Positions 36,259 to 47,562 of a stretch of 64,000 bases of DNA are shown piece after piece; position 1 is the stretch's first letter; the number at the start of each line of letters is the position of its first letter. Origin of the DNA: Alphaproteobacteria bacterium UBA1301 (GTDB lineage Bacteria > Pseudomonadota > Alphaproteobacteria > Micropepsales > Micropepsaceae); NCBI GenBank assembly GCA_002307725.1, contig DBUB01000010.1, forward strand, positions 124,001-188,000. The letters run 5' to 3'. The notes under the pieces are model-generated. The model had not been told where the DNA came from, searched no databases, and worked only from the letters and a program-made list of their open reading frames with translations. Both the position numbers and the translations under genes were made by a program.

Positions 36259-36263
36259 GGTTT

Positions 36264-36291
36264 CCGACAATGGCGTGTCTGACTTTGTCGG
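36264..36291. promoter_or_regulatory. Everted pair of NifA-type half-sites / hairpin
   Basis: CCGACAA (36264-36270) and TTGTCGG (36285-36291) are perfect inverted copies 14 bases apart. The half-site is the same as in the nifH palindrome but the arrangement is reversed (ACA before TGT). It lies 40 to 67 bases upstream of the iscA -24 box and just after fdxB, so it may be an activator site, a terminator-like hairpin, or both. Confidence 0.5.
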
Positions 36292-36330
36292 GTCGCAGGA
36301 AAAATCCAGCAATATCAACTTTCTTTTGGT

Positions 36331-36346
36331 TGGCGCGGCGTTTGCT
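36331..36346 (+). promoter_or_regulatory. Sigma-54 promoter of iscA-nifU-nifV-nifW
   Basis: TGGCGC-GGCGT-TTGCT differs from the consensus only at one -24 position. Predicted start near 36357, leaving a short leader with AGGAGG before the iscA start. Confidence 0.8.
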
Positions 36347-36377
36347 AGGGATGGGGTGTCAAGACAGGAGGCAACTA

Positions 36378-36703
36378 TCCTCGATCTGACTCAAAACGCC
36401 GTCGCCGCGCTGCGGCGGGTGATCGCCGAAGCGGACGACAAGGACATCTTGGGCATCCGGATCGCCGTCTGCGGCTCCAGTTGCGCCGGTCTCAGTTATC
36501 AGATGGGCCTGGAAGCCGAGGCGCGCGAAGGCGATGCCGTCATTCATTGCGACGACGTGATCGTGTTCGTGGATGAAGAGTCCAAACCGCTGCTCAACGG
36601 CACCTGCGTCGATTTCTGCGAGAGCCCGGCCGCGACCGGTTTTGTCTTCGACAATCCGAACAATTGCAGTGCTTGCGGCAATCGCAAGAGCTGCGGAATC
36701 TGA
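36378..36703 (+). CDS. IscA/HesB-type Fe-S assembly protein of nif cluster (apparent ATC start)
   Basis: About 108 residues: (I/M)LDLTQNAVAALRRVIAEAD, then GIRIAVCGSSCAGLSYQMGL and a C-terminal FDNPNNCSACGNRKSCGI, giving the cysteines of A-type carriers plus a nif-type cysteine-rich tail. The frame has no ATG. GTG 36356 sits at or before the predicted transcription start, whereas AGGAGG (36366-36371) is followed after six bases by ATC 36378, which yields exactly the N-terminus expected for the family. The start is inferred. nifU follows after seven bases. Confidence 0.85.
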
Positions 36704-36710
36704 GGTAGTT

Positions 36711-37046
36711 ATGCTCGATCAGATTGCCGAACCCGTTTCCTCTCCCGCCGTCGCGGCTCCGGGCGCCACGCTTTACGATCTCGTAGAGAAGGCAATCGCG
36801 GAGCTGAAGCCGCATCTGAACCGCGACGGCGGTGACATCAAACTGGTCACCATCGACGGCGATATGGTCGTGGTCGATCTCACCGGCAATTGCACCGGCT
36901 GCGTGTTGTCGTCGGTGACGCTGGCGGGCGTCAGGAAGCGCATCATCGATCTGGTCGGCCGCCCGCTGAAGGTCGTGCCCCAATCGGCGCTGATCGCGGC
37001 CGGGATGACCTTCCGCCGCCCCGAACGCCAGGAATCGCGGCAATGA
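36711..37046 (+). CDS. nifU: NifU-like protein, C-terminal (Nfu) domain only
   Basis: A 111-residue protein with a single Nfu domain: LVEKAIAELKPHLNRDGGDI, then VVDLTGNCTGCVLSSVTLAG with the CxxC cluster-binding motif. Full NifU proteins have an IscU-like N-terminal scaffold and a central [2Fe-2S] domain, both absent here; the first 20 residues are unrelated. It should pass [4Fe-4S] clusters to nitrogenase proteins. ATG 36711 follows GAGGTAG; overlaps nifV by ATGA. Confidence 0.9.
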   Translation: MLDQIAEPVSSPAVAAPGATLYDLVEKAIAELKPHLNRDGGDIKLVTIDGDMVVVDLTGNCTGCVLSSVTLAGVRKRIIDLVGRPLKVVPQSALIAAGMTFRRPERQESRQ

Positions 37047-38167
37047 ACGCATCGCCCGTCGTCATCAACGACACCACCTTGCGCGATGGCGAGCAGGCCG
37101 CGGGCGTTGCCTTTCGTACCAGCGAGAAGCTGCAAATCGCGCGCGCGCTTGATGCTGCGGGCGTGCCGGAGATGGAAGTCGGCATTCCGGCGATGGGCGC
37201 GGGCGAAGAGGACGACATCCGCGCGGTCGTCGCATTGGGCCTGAAAGCGCGGCTCATCACCTGGTGCCGGATGCGCGAGGACGATCTTGAGGCCGCCGAA
37301 CGCTGCGGCGTCACCATGGTCAACATGTCGATGCCGGTGTCGGATCAGCAGCTCGAACGCAAGCTTGGCCGCAATCGCGAATGGGCGCTCGGCGAAATCG
37401 ACCGGCTGGTGCGCCGCGCCTGCGCCCGCGGGCTGGACGTGAGCATGGGTGGCGAGGATTCCTCGCGCGCCGATCTCGATTTCGTCATCACCGCCGCCAA
37501 AACCGCCGAAGCCGCGGGAGCCCGCCGTTTCCGCTTCGCCGACACGCTGGGGATTCTCGATCCCTTCGCCACCCATGCGATCTTCACGCGTCTTCGTGCC
37601 GAGCTGTCGTGCGAGCTGGAAATTCACGCCCATGACGATCTCGGTCTCGCCACTGCCAATTCGCTGGCGGCGGTTCTGGGCGGCGCCACCCACGTCAACA
37701 CCACGGTCAACGGTCTTGGCGAGCGCGCCGGCAATGCGCCGCTGGAAGAAGTCGTGATGGCGCTGCATCACCTTTATCATCGCGACACCCACGTCACGCC
37801 GCGCCGGTTGCCGGAAATATCGCATTTGGTGGCGGAGGTGTCGGGCCGTCCCGTTTCCGCCGGCAAGAGCATCGTCGGCGAAGAGGTCTTCAGCCACGAA
37901 TCCGGCATTCACGTTCACGGTCTGCTCCGTGATCGCCGCAATTACCAAAGCCTCGATCCGGGCGAGCTTGGCCGCAGCCATCGCTTGGTGCTGGGTAAGC
38001 ATTCCGGCATCGCCGCCGTGCGCCACGCTTATGCCGAACTCGGCCTCGACCTTAGCGAACATGCCGCCCAGAACATCCTGAGCCGCGTTCGCGCCTATGC
38101 AAGCGATGCCAAGCACGCGCCGTCGGAGGGCGATTTGATCCGCTTTTACGGCGAGGTAGTGCCATGA
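37043..38167 (+). CDS. nifV: Homocitrate synthase NifV
   Basis: A 374-residue HMGL-like TIM-barrel enzyme making homocitrate from acetyl-CoA and 2-oxoglutarate, the organic ligand of FeMo-co. Visible: NDTTLRDGEQAAGVAF, GIPAMGAGEEDDIRAV, metal ligands in EIHAHDDLGLATANS, and GERAGNAPLEEVVMAL. Its ATG overlaps the nifU stop and its stop overlaps the nifW start, so the three are translationally coupled. Confidence 0.96.
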   Translation: MNASPVVINDTTLRDGEQAAGVAFRTSEKLQIARALDAAGVPEMEVGIPAMGAGEEDDIRAVVALGLKARLITWCRMREDDLEAAERCGVTMVNMSMPVSDQQLERKLGRNREWALGEIDRLVRRACARGLDVSMGGEDSSRADLDFVITAAKTAEAAGARRFRFADTLGILDPFATHAIFTRLRAELSCELEIHAHDDLGLATANSLAAVLGGATHVNTTVNGLGERAGNAPLEEVVMALHHLYHRDTHVTPRRLPEISHLVAEVSGRPVSAGKSIVGEEVFSHESGIHVHGLLRDRRNYQSLDPGELGRSHRLVLGKHSGIAAVRHAYAELGLDLSEHAAQNILSRVRAYASDAKHAPSEGDLIRFYGEVVP

Positions 38168-38487
38168 CGCCGCTGGCCAAAGCGCTGGAAGACCTGTCGA
38201 GTGCTGAGGATTTCTTTGCCTTTTTCGGCCTCGATTACGATCCCCGCGTGCTGGCCGCCTCGCGCCTGCACATCCTGAAGCAGTTCCACGACAATCTGGC
38301 GGCTGTGGCGGACCTGGAGAATCTGGACGAACCCGCCCAGCGCGCCGTTTACCGCGAGCAGCTTTCCCAGGCTTACGCGACGTTTGTCACCGGCTCGGCG
38401 TTAACGATGCGGGTTTTTCCGCGCTTGCGCGAGCCGCGAGGCGCGTTTGTCGCTTTGTCCTCGGTGCGTTCGAAATCGGGGCAGTAA
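38164..38487 (+). CDS. nifW: NifW, nitrogenase stabilising/protective protein
   Basis: A 107-residue protein: LEDLSSAEDFFAFFGLDYDP, HILKQFHDNLAAV and YREQLSQAYATFVTGSALT match NifW, reported to protect or help mature the MoFe protein. Overlaps nifV by four bases (ATGA). Last gene of the iscA-led operon; the convergent MFS gene begins 68 bases away. Confidence 0.94.
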   Translation: MTPLAKALEDLSSAEDFFAFFGLDYDPRVLAASRLHILKQFHDNLAAVADLENLDEPAQRAVYREQLSQAYATFVTGSALTMRVFPRLREPRGAFVALSSVRSKSGQ

Positions 38488-38555
38488 TTTCCAATAAGGA
38501 ATACGGTGACAAATACAACGACCGAACGCGATGAAGCGAGCGGGTGCCCGGTATG

Positions 38556-39725
38556 TCAGGAACGTGCGCGATGCCGTTCGTTCAGAGCCAGTCCGGCGTA
38601 GATCGCCAAAAACACAACCAGCAGCACCGTCGAGAGCCGGTACATCATGGCGTAGCTGGTGGCCGCAGCGACGGCTCCGGTGACGATGGCGCCGACCGCA
38701 TAGCCCAAATCCAGCGATGACAGGAACGTTCCGTTGGCGGCGCCGCGGCGGTGGACCGGCGAGCGCGCGATCGCCCAGGCCTGCAGCGAAGGCTGCACCG
38801 TGCCGAAACCAAGTCCGTAAAACAGCGAGGCCAGGATCAGATGCGGCAGATCGTGTGCGTAGGACAGCAGCAGCAGTCCGGCGATCATGGCCAGCACGCC
38901 GGGAACGATAACGGCGGAATGCCCCTTGCGGTCGTAGATTTTTCCGACGATCGGGCGGCTCAGCAGCACCATCGTGACATGGCCGACGAAATACACCGCG
39001 ACATTGCGGATGCCGCTTTCGCGGCCGAACATCATGATGAAGGTGATGATGCCGCTGAACGCGACGGAGTGCAGGAAACACAGTGCCGCGGGCAGGACCG
39101 CGCGCCGTTCGAACAGCGATTGCCATAGACTCGCGTCGGCTTGTTCGTCGCGGCGGAACGGGACTTTGCCAATCCGCAGAAACAGGACGAGCGCCGCAAG
39201 GAAAAAGATCGCCGACGTCGCCAGCATGACGGCAAAGCCGCAGGCGGTCATCAGTGAGACGCCGACCACGATCGACAGCGATGTCGCCAGAACGATCGAC
39301 AAAGCAAAGTAGCCGATCCCTTCGCCCAGGCGGCTCGCCGGGATCATGTCGGACGCGATCGTCGCCAGGGCTGTAGAAGCCATGCCCCAGCCGATGCCTT
39401 GGCAGAACCGAATAACGCAGATGAACGCGATGTTGGACCCGGTGAACAACAAAAGGTCCGTCACGGTCAGAACAACGGCGCCTGCCAGCAACACCGGCCA
39501 GCGGCCGATCCGGTCCATCGTGGTGCCGAACGCGCAGCGCGCGAGCAAGGCGGCAAAGGCGGCGACGCTATAGACCAGACCTGCGCTCAATGTCGTCCCG
39601 CCGATCGCCTTGATATAGGCCGTCAAGGTGGGGACCAGCATCTGAAAGCCGACATAGGCGATGAAGGTGCTGCCCAGCAAAGATACATATCGGCCGGTCC
39701 AGAGACCGGCAGGCGAACGATTCAC
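38556..39725 (-). CDS. MFS transporter
   Basis: A 389-residue major facilitator protein with about twelve membrane helices. The N-terminal half contains the MFS signature region GTTMDRIGRWPVLLAGA between helices 2 and 3, and the second half SRPIVGKIYDRKGHSA. GTG 39725 is chosen since TAGGAG precedes it with correct spacing; the longer frame to 39869 begins with a non-membrane, arginine-rich run. Substrate unknown; looks like a drug/sugar efflux permease. Placed between nifW and nifJ without obvious link. Confidence 0.88.
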   Translation of the reverse strand: MNRSPAGLWTGRYVSLLGSTFIAYVGFQMLVPTLTAYIKAIGGTTLSAGLVYSVAAFAALLARCAFGTTMDRIGRWPVLLAGAVVLTVTDLLLFTGSNIAFICVIRFCQGIGWGMASTALATIASDMIPASRLGEGIGYFALSIVLATSLSIVVGVSLMTACGFAVMLATSAIFFLAALVLFLRIGKVPFRRDEQADASLWQSLFERRAVLPAALCFLHSVAFSGIITFIMMFGRESGIRNVAVYFVGHVTMVLLSRPIVGKIYDRKGHSAVIVPGVLAMIAGLLLLSYAHDLPHLILASLFYGLGFGTVQPSLQAWAIARSPVHRRGAANGTFLSSLDLGYAVGAIVTGAVAAATSYAMMYRLSTVLLVVFLAIYAGLALNERHRARS

Positions 39726-39806
39726 GCTAAGGCTCCTAGATCTTTGCTGCGCCGGTGAGAGCTGTCGTTTGGTGCGCCGCTTCCGGGCCCCTAGAAGCCG
39801 GATGTG

Positions 39807-39826
39807 GCGAAATAAAGGTATTTCGC
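39807..39826. repeat. Inverted repeat upstream of MFS gene
   Basis: GCGAAAT-AAAGGT-ATTTCGC, perfect 7-base arms, about 85 bases upstream of the MFS start. Possible operator for the transporter. Confidence 0.35.
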
Positions 39827-39972
39827 AGGAATAGCTGCCAGGAGCACTATTCCCCTTCCTTCGCCCCAACCTGTCATGAACATTGCCGTTTCATGCCGCC
39901 GTTCATCGACATGAACGCCTGCATCTGCTTCTCGCCCGTAACAGCGCAGCGATTGTCGTACCGGCTTGAATT

Positions 39973-39987
39973 GTACGCACAGCGTAC
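39973..39987. repeat. Short palindrome in the MFS-nifJ spacer
   Basis: GTACGC-ACA-GCGTAC, perfect 6-base arms. Could be a regulator site; no partner regulator is visible nearby. Confidence 0.3.
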
Positions 39988-40384
39988 CCATTTCGGTCTC
40001 GTGTTTGACAAACGGAGACGGACCTTCGGCCGCAAGGCCTCAAATCTTCTGTGCCATACAGGATACGAGCGCGCCCGCACGCGCTGCGACGGCTTTGGCC
40101 GCGCTTCCGGGGAAGAGACTGATGCGCCTGTCGATCGCCGCCTGACAACGGCCTCCGGAGGCGGCTGGTGTTTCGAGGCTTGCAGCGGGGCGGTCGCCAG
40201 ATCGTTCCGCTTTGGGTTATTAAAGGGAGCCCGGCCGCCCGCGAAACCCGCCGCTTGGGTGAAAGTTTAGAGGGATTCGATTTTGATTCCGGTAGCCCGC
40301 CAGCCAATTCCCTGATTTTCTAGGGTTTTCCGCGGGTCCGCAGCGCTTTTTGTCGCTTTGTCCTGGCGGCGGCACACGCCTAAA

Positions 40385-40405
40385 CCGGTGCGTCCTCTGC
40401 ACCGG
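40385..40405 (+). promoter_or_regulatory. Hairpin next to the nifJ ribosome-binding site
   Basis: CCGGTGC-GTCCTCT-GCACCGG, perfect 7-bp stem ending 7 bases before the nifJ ATG. The 3' arm runs into the CCGGAG that would serve as Shine-Dalgarno, so folding could limit translation. Confidence 0.4.
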
Positions 40406-40412
40406 AGCCGCA

Positions 40413-43931
<3,519 letters not shown>

Positions 43932-43996
43932 CGCCTCTCAAAAGCTGAGCTATTTCACGCGCCGCGCGGTTGGCGAAAATTGTCTTGCAACGGAGT

Positions 43997-44013
43997 ACTC
44001 TATTTCATAGAGT
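43997..44013. promoter_or_regulatory. Palindromic operator overlapping promoter of the ABC operon
   Basis: ACTCTAT-TTC-ATAGAGT is a perfect 7-base-arm palindrome. A sigma-70-like pair TTGCAA (43985-43990) and TAGAGT (44008-44013) with 17-base spacing puts the right arm on the -10 box, as expected for a repressor site. It is 110 bases upstream of the ATPase gene. Confidence 0.5.
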
Positions 44014-44122
44014 AATCTGCGTTGAGGTAATGGTGGTGCCGCGGCTCTGGTCGCGATCCGCCGGACTTTAGGGCAAGATTGCAACCTAGCCGGGATGCGC
44101 CGGCCGTGGTGGAGGATTTCCA

Positions 44123-44839
44123 GTGTCGGAACATGCAGCGCCTCAGGCGCCGGTCGTCAGCTTACGCGATGTCGTGAAGACCTATGACGACGAGGGTCTG
44201 AAAGTCACCGCCATCAACGGCGTCACCATGGACATTCCGCGCCAGCGGTTCGCCATGATCGTCGGCCCCTCGGGCAGCGGCAAGACGACCTTGCTCAATT
44301 TGATCGGCTGCATCGACAAACCGTCCGCTGGCACGCTGCAAGTGGTGGGTGAGGCGGTGGGCAAGCTGTCGGACAACAAGGTCACCGATTTTAGGGCTCG
44401 CAACATCGCTTTCATCTTCCAGAACTTCAGCCTCTATCCGGTATTGTCGGCGTACGAGAACGTCGAGTATCCGCTGCTGTTGATCGGCATGAACGCCGCC
44501 GAGCGCCGCACCCGTACCATGGGCATGCTTGAAGCGGTGGGTCTGGCCGATCAAGCGCGCCAGCGCCCGAACCAGCTTTCCGGTGGCCAGAAGCAGCGCG
44601 TCGCCATCGCCCGCGCCCTGGTCAAGCATCCCGAGATCGTGCTGGCGGACGAACCGACCGCCAATCTCGACAGCCAGACCGGGCTGCAGATCATCGAGCT
44701 GATGCGCAAGATGCAGCATGAGCAGCAGGTGAGCTTCATCTTTGCCTCCCACGATCCGCAGCTCATCAGCCATGCCGAGGAAACCTACATCATTCGCGAT
44801 GGCAAGCTGGTCGAGCACCGCACGGAGTCGGCGCAATGA
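44123..44839 (+). CDS. ABC transporter ATP-binding protein (LolD/MacB-type)
   Basis: A 238-residue ATPase with Walker A GPSGSGKTTLLNLIG, signature LSGGQKQRVAIARAL, Walker B VLADEPTANLD and switch histidine in FIFASHDPQLI; most similar in style to the LolD/MacB/FtsE group that drives mechanotransmission rather than transmembrane passage. GTG 44123 follows GGAGGATT. It overlaps the first permease by four bases (ATGA) and is the only ATPase for two permeases. Confidence 0.92.
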   Translation: MSEHAAPQAPVVSLRDVVKTYDDEGLKVTAINGVTMDIPRQRFAMIVGPSGSGKTTLLNLIGCIDKPSAGTLQVVGEAVGKLSDNKVTDFRARNIAFIFQNFSLYPVLSAYENVEYPLLLIGMNAAERRTRTMGMLEAVGLADQARQRPNQLSGGQKQRVAIARALVKHPEIVLADEPTANLDSQTGLQIIELMRKMQHEQQVSFIFASHDPQLISHAEETYIIRDGKLVEHRTESAQ

Positions 44840-46242
44840 CGCTGACCAAAATTGCTTTCCGGAACATCCTCAGGAACGGCAGGCGCTCGCTGATGACCGC
44901 ATCGGCCATCGCGGTCGGCGCCATCGCAATGATTCTGTTCGGCGAGTACAACGATTTCGCCTTTCTCGGCTTGCAGATGCAGGCGGTGACCGCCAGCGGC
45001 CACATGTCGGTGTTCCAGAAGGGCTACTTCGAATTCGGCAGCGGCAATCCGGCCGGATATTCGATTTCGCAATACAAAAAAACCATCGCCCTGATCGAGA
45101 ACGATCCCGAACTGAAGCCGCTCTTGAATGTGGTGACGCCAACGGTGTCGCTGTTCGGCATCGCTGGCAATTTTTCGGTTGATGCGTCGAAGACGTTCTT
45201 CGGCACTGGTTTTGTGCCGTCGGATCGCGACAAGATGCGCCACTGGGACGACTACGGCCTGCGCCCGGCCAGTTTTGCATTCTCGCCGCTCGGCGTCAGC
45301 GACCAAGAGATCAACAAAGGCGTCGTGGGCCAGGGCTTGGCGCGCGTCTTGGGTCTGTGTGAGGCGCTGAAGGTTCCGAATTGCCCGCCGCCGCCGAAGG
45401 AACAGGTGACGGTCGACAAATCCGCGCCGGCTCTTTCGGTCGACCTGACCGAGCTCTCGGCGCGCGATCGCGTTCCGGCCGAGGCGCGCAAAGAGGCGAC
45501 CGAGCCGCGTCTTGATCTGCTCGGCGCCACCGCCAACGGCGCCCCAAACGTCGTCACCTTCTATGTGACCGAGGCGCAGAACCAGGGCATCAAGGAACTC
45601 GATGATGCCTTCGTCGGCATGCACATCGCGCTGGCACAGGAACTGCTCTATGGCCGCGGCGAGCACAAAGCGGTGTCGATCCAGATCCAGCTTCACCACA
45701 CCGCCGACCTCGACCGCGCCAAAACGCGCCTGAACCAGCTTTTTGCCGCGCACGATCTTCCGCTCGAAGTGCATGATTTCACCGAGTTGTCGTCATCCTA
45801 TTCGCAGATCAAGAACTTCCTCAATGTGATGTTCGCGTTTCTGGCGGTGATCATGCTGATGATCGTGGTGTTCACGGTCGTCAACACCATGACCATGAGC
45901 GTGATGGAGCGGGTGGGTGAAATCGGCACCTCGCGCGCCATGGGCGTGCGCCGCAGCGGCATCCGCCGGTTATTCGTGATCGAAGGCTTCCTGTTGGGCG
46001 TGATCGGTGCCACCGCCGGAGTGCTCTTGGCGTCAGCGATCTCGGCTTGGTTCAACCACGCCGGCATCATGTACACGCCGCCGACGCAGGCGCGCCAAGT
46101 GCCGGTGCGGCTGCTCACCGGCGATTACATTTTGCTCACCCGCGTTTGGATCGGCCTGGTGGTGATCGCGACGGTGGGGGCGCTGGTTCCGGCCGGGCGC
46201 GCCGCCAAGATGAAAGTCGTCGACGCCTTACGGCACGTTTGA
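44836..46242 (+). CDS. FtsX-family ABC permease, first copy
   Basis: A 468-residue permease: N-terminal helix (SLMTASAIAVGAIAMILFGE), a long periplasmic domain (about residues 45-330) and three C-terminal helices with the FtsX/MacB/LolC pattern MSVMERVGEIGTSRAMGVRR. The periplasmic part shares SKTFFGTGFVPSDRDKM and GYFEFGSGNPAGYSI with the next gene, so the two are tandem duplicates; this copy has an extra proline/lysine-rich insert near residues 178-240. Confidence 0.9.
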   Translation: MTLTKIAFRNILRNGRRSLMTASAIAVGAIAMILFGEYNDFAFLGLQMQAVTASGHMSVFQKGYFEFGSGNPAGYSISQYKKTIALIENDPELKPLLNVVTPTVSLFGIAGNFSVDASKTFFGTGFVPSDRDKMRHWDDYGLRPASFAFSPLGVSDQEINKGVVGQGLARVLGLCEALKVPNCPPPPKEQVTVDKSAPALSVDLTELSARDRVPAEARKEATEPRLDLLGATANGAPNVVTFYVTEAQNQGIKELDDAFVGMHIALAQELLYGRGEHKAVSIQIQLHHTADLDRAKTRLNQLFAAHDLPLEVHDFTELSSSYSQIKNFLNVMFAFLAVIMLMIVVFTVVNTMTMSVMERVGEIGTSRAMGVRRSGIRRLFVIEGFLLGVIGATAGVLLASAISAWFNHAGIMYTPPTQARQVPVRLLTGDYILLTRVWIGLVVIATVGALVPAGRAAKMKVVDALRHV

Positions 46243-46253
46243 GGGGAAATACC

Positions 46254-47555
46254 GTGTTCAAGATTGCGTTCCGCAACGTCCTGCGCAATGGACGCCGCTC
46301 TCTGATGACGGCTATGGCAATCGTGGTCGGCGCCACCGCGCTGGTCTTGCTCGGCGAATACAGCGCCATGATCAAGGTCGGCATGGAGACCGGCATCATT
46401 CGCGGCATGGGCCATTTGCAGGTGTTCAAGACCGGCTATTTTGCCTACGGCAGTGGCAAGCCGGGCACCTACAGCATCGCGGGTTACGATGCGGTGCTGG
46501 AGTCGATCCGCAAGGATCCGGAGATGGCCACGATGATCCGGGTGGTAACCCCGAGTATCAGCCTCGGCGGCATCGCGGGCAACGCGGCGGTCGACAAGTC
46601 GAAGACCTTCTTCGGCGCCGGGCTCATCCCGTCTGATAAAGACAAGATGAACACTTGGGACGGCTACAACGTCACCAACGGCGACCGGCCGAAAAGCGGC
46701 CTCACGGATTCCGAAATCGATCACGCGGTGGTCGGCGTTGGCTTGGCGCGCATCTTGGGCCTGTGCACGCCGCTTAAGATGAGCAAGTGCCCGGCCGGTG
46801 AAGCCGCGCAGAAATCTGCCAAGCTCGAACTGCTTTCTGGCTCCGGCGGGGCGCCCAACATCGTCACCATCACGGTCAACAAGGCGAGCGGGCAGGGTGC
46901 CAAGGAAATGGACGACTCCTATATCGCCATGCACTTCACCCTGGCGCAGCAGCTGCTTTACGGCGGCGGCGAGCACAAGGCGACGGCGATCATCGTTCAG
47001 CTCAAGAACACGGCTGACATCCCGCGAGCCAAGGCGCGGCTCGGCAAGCTGTTCGCCGCTCGCCATCTTGATCTCGAATTGCGCGATTTCAACGAGCTTT
47101 ATCCCGCCTATAAGCAGATTCTCGGCTACTTCATGGCGATGTTCGCGTTCATCGGCATCGTGATGGCCATTATTGTCGGCTTCACCATTGCCAACACCAT
47201 GAGCATGAGCGTGATGGAACGCACCAACGAGATCGGCACTGCCCGCGCCATGGGCGTTCGCCGCGGCGGCATTCATCGCCAGTTCCTGCTCGAAGGCGCC
47301 ATCCTGGGCGCGCTCGGCGCCACCGCCGGCATCGCGATCGCGCTCGGCGTAACCACTCTCATCAACCACGCCCACATTACCTATACCCCGCCGGGCAATG
47401 CGTCGCCGGTGGATCTCTACCTGCTGACCAAGGGCACGCAGTCGCTGCTCGCGACCGTTTGGCTGGTGCTGACGGCACTTGCGGCACTTGCTTCCATTGT
47501 TCCGGCCAACCGGGCGTCGCGCATGAACGTCGTCGATGCCCTCCGCCATGTGTGA
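46254..47555 (+). CDS. FtsX-family ABC permease, second copy
   Basis: A 433-residue paralogue of the upstream permease (FKIAFRNVLRNGRRSLMTAM; GYFAYGSGKPGTYSI; SKTFFGAGLIPSDKDKM; MSMSVMERTNEIGTARAMGV). GTG 46254 preceded by GAGGGGAAA is the start. The pair probably forms a LolC/LolE-like heterodimer with the shared ATPase. Twelve bases after the first permease; followed by the LolA-like gene after seven. Confidence 0.9.
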   Translation: MFKIAFRNVLRNGRRSLMTAMAIVVGATALVLLGEYSAMIKVGMETGIIRGMGHLQVFKTGYFAYGSGKPGTYSIAGYDAVLESIRKDPEMATMIRVVTPSISLGGIAGNAAVDKSKTFFGAGLIPSDKDKMNTWDGYNVTNGDRPKSGLTDSEIDHAVVGVGLARILGLCTPLKMSKCPAGEAAQKSAKLELLSGSGGAPNIVTITVNKASGQGAKEMDDSYIAMHFTLAQQLLYGGGEHKATAIIVQLKNTADIPRAKARLGKLFAARHLDLELRDFNELYPAYKQILGYFMAMFAFIGIVMAIIVGFTIANTMSMSVMERTNEIGTARAMGVRRGGIHRQFLLEGAILGALGATAGIAIALGVTTLINHAHITYTPPGNASPVDLYLLTKGTQSLLATVWLVLTALAALASIVPANRASRMNVVDALRHV

Positions 47556-47562
47556 GGATGTC

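Larger units (their letters stand above)
39726..40412. other. Large intergenic region between MFS gene and nifJ
   Basis: Nearly 690 bases without a convincing gene. A plus-strand frame at 39755-40270 has an odd, cysteine- and arginine-rich composition and no Shine-Dalgarno, so I do not call it. Two inverted repeats (39807-39826, 39973-39987) and a hairpin at 40385 are listed separately. No sigma-54 consensus is seen before nifJ. Confidence 0.5.

Noticed and set aside
39755..40270. 171-codon plus-strand frame between the MFS gene and nifJ
   Set aside because: Odd cysteine- and arginine-rich composition, no ribosome site, no domain; probably chance in GC-rich DNA.
40366..40382. Possible sigma-54 promoter (TGGCGGCGGCACACGCC) before nifJ
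   Set aside because: The -12 GC is not at the required spacing and TTGC is absent.
43970..43989. Possible sigma-54 promoter (TGGCGA ... TTGCA) before the ABC operon
   Set aside because: Spacer is eight bases rather than five, so GG and GC are out of register.
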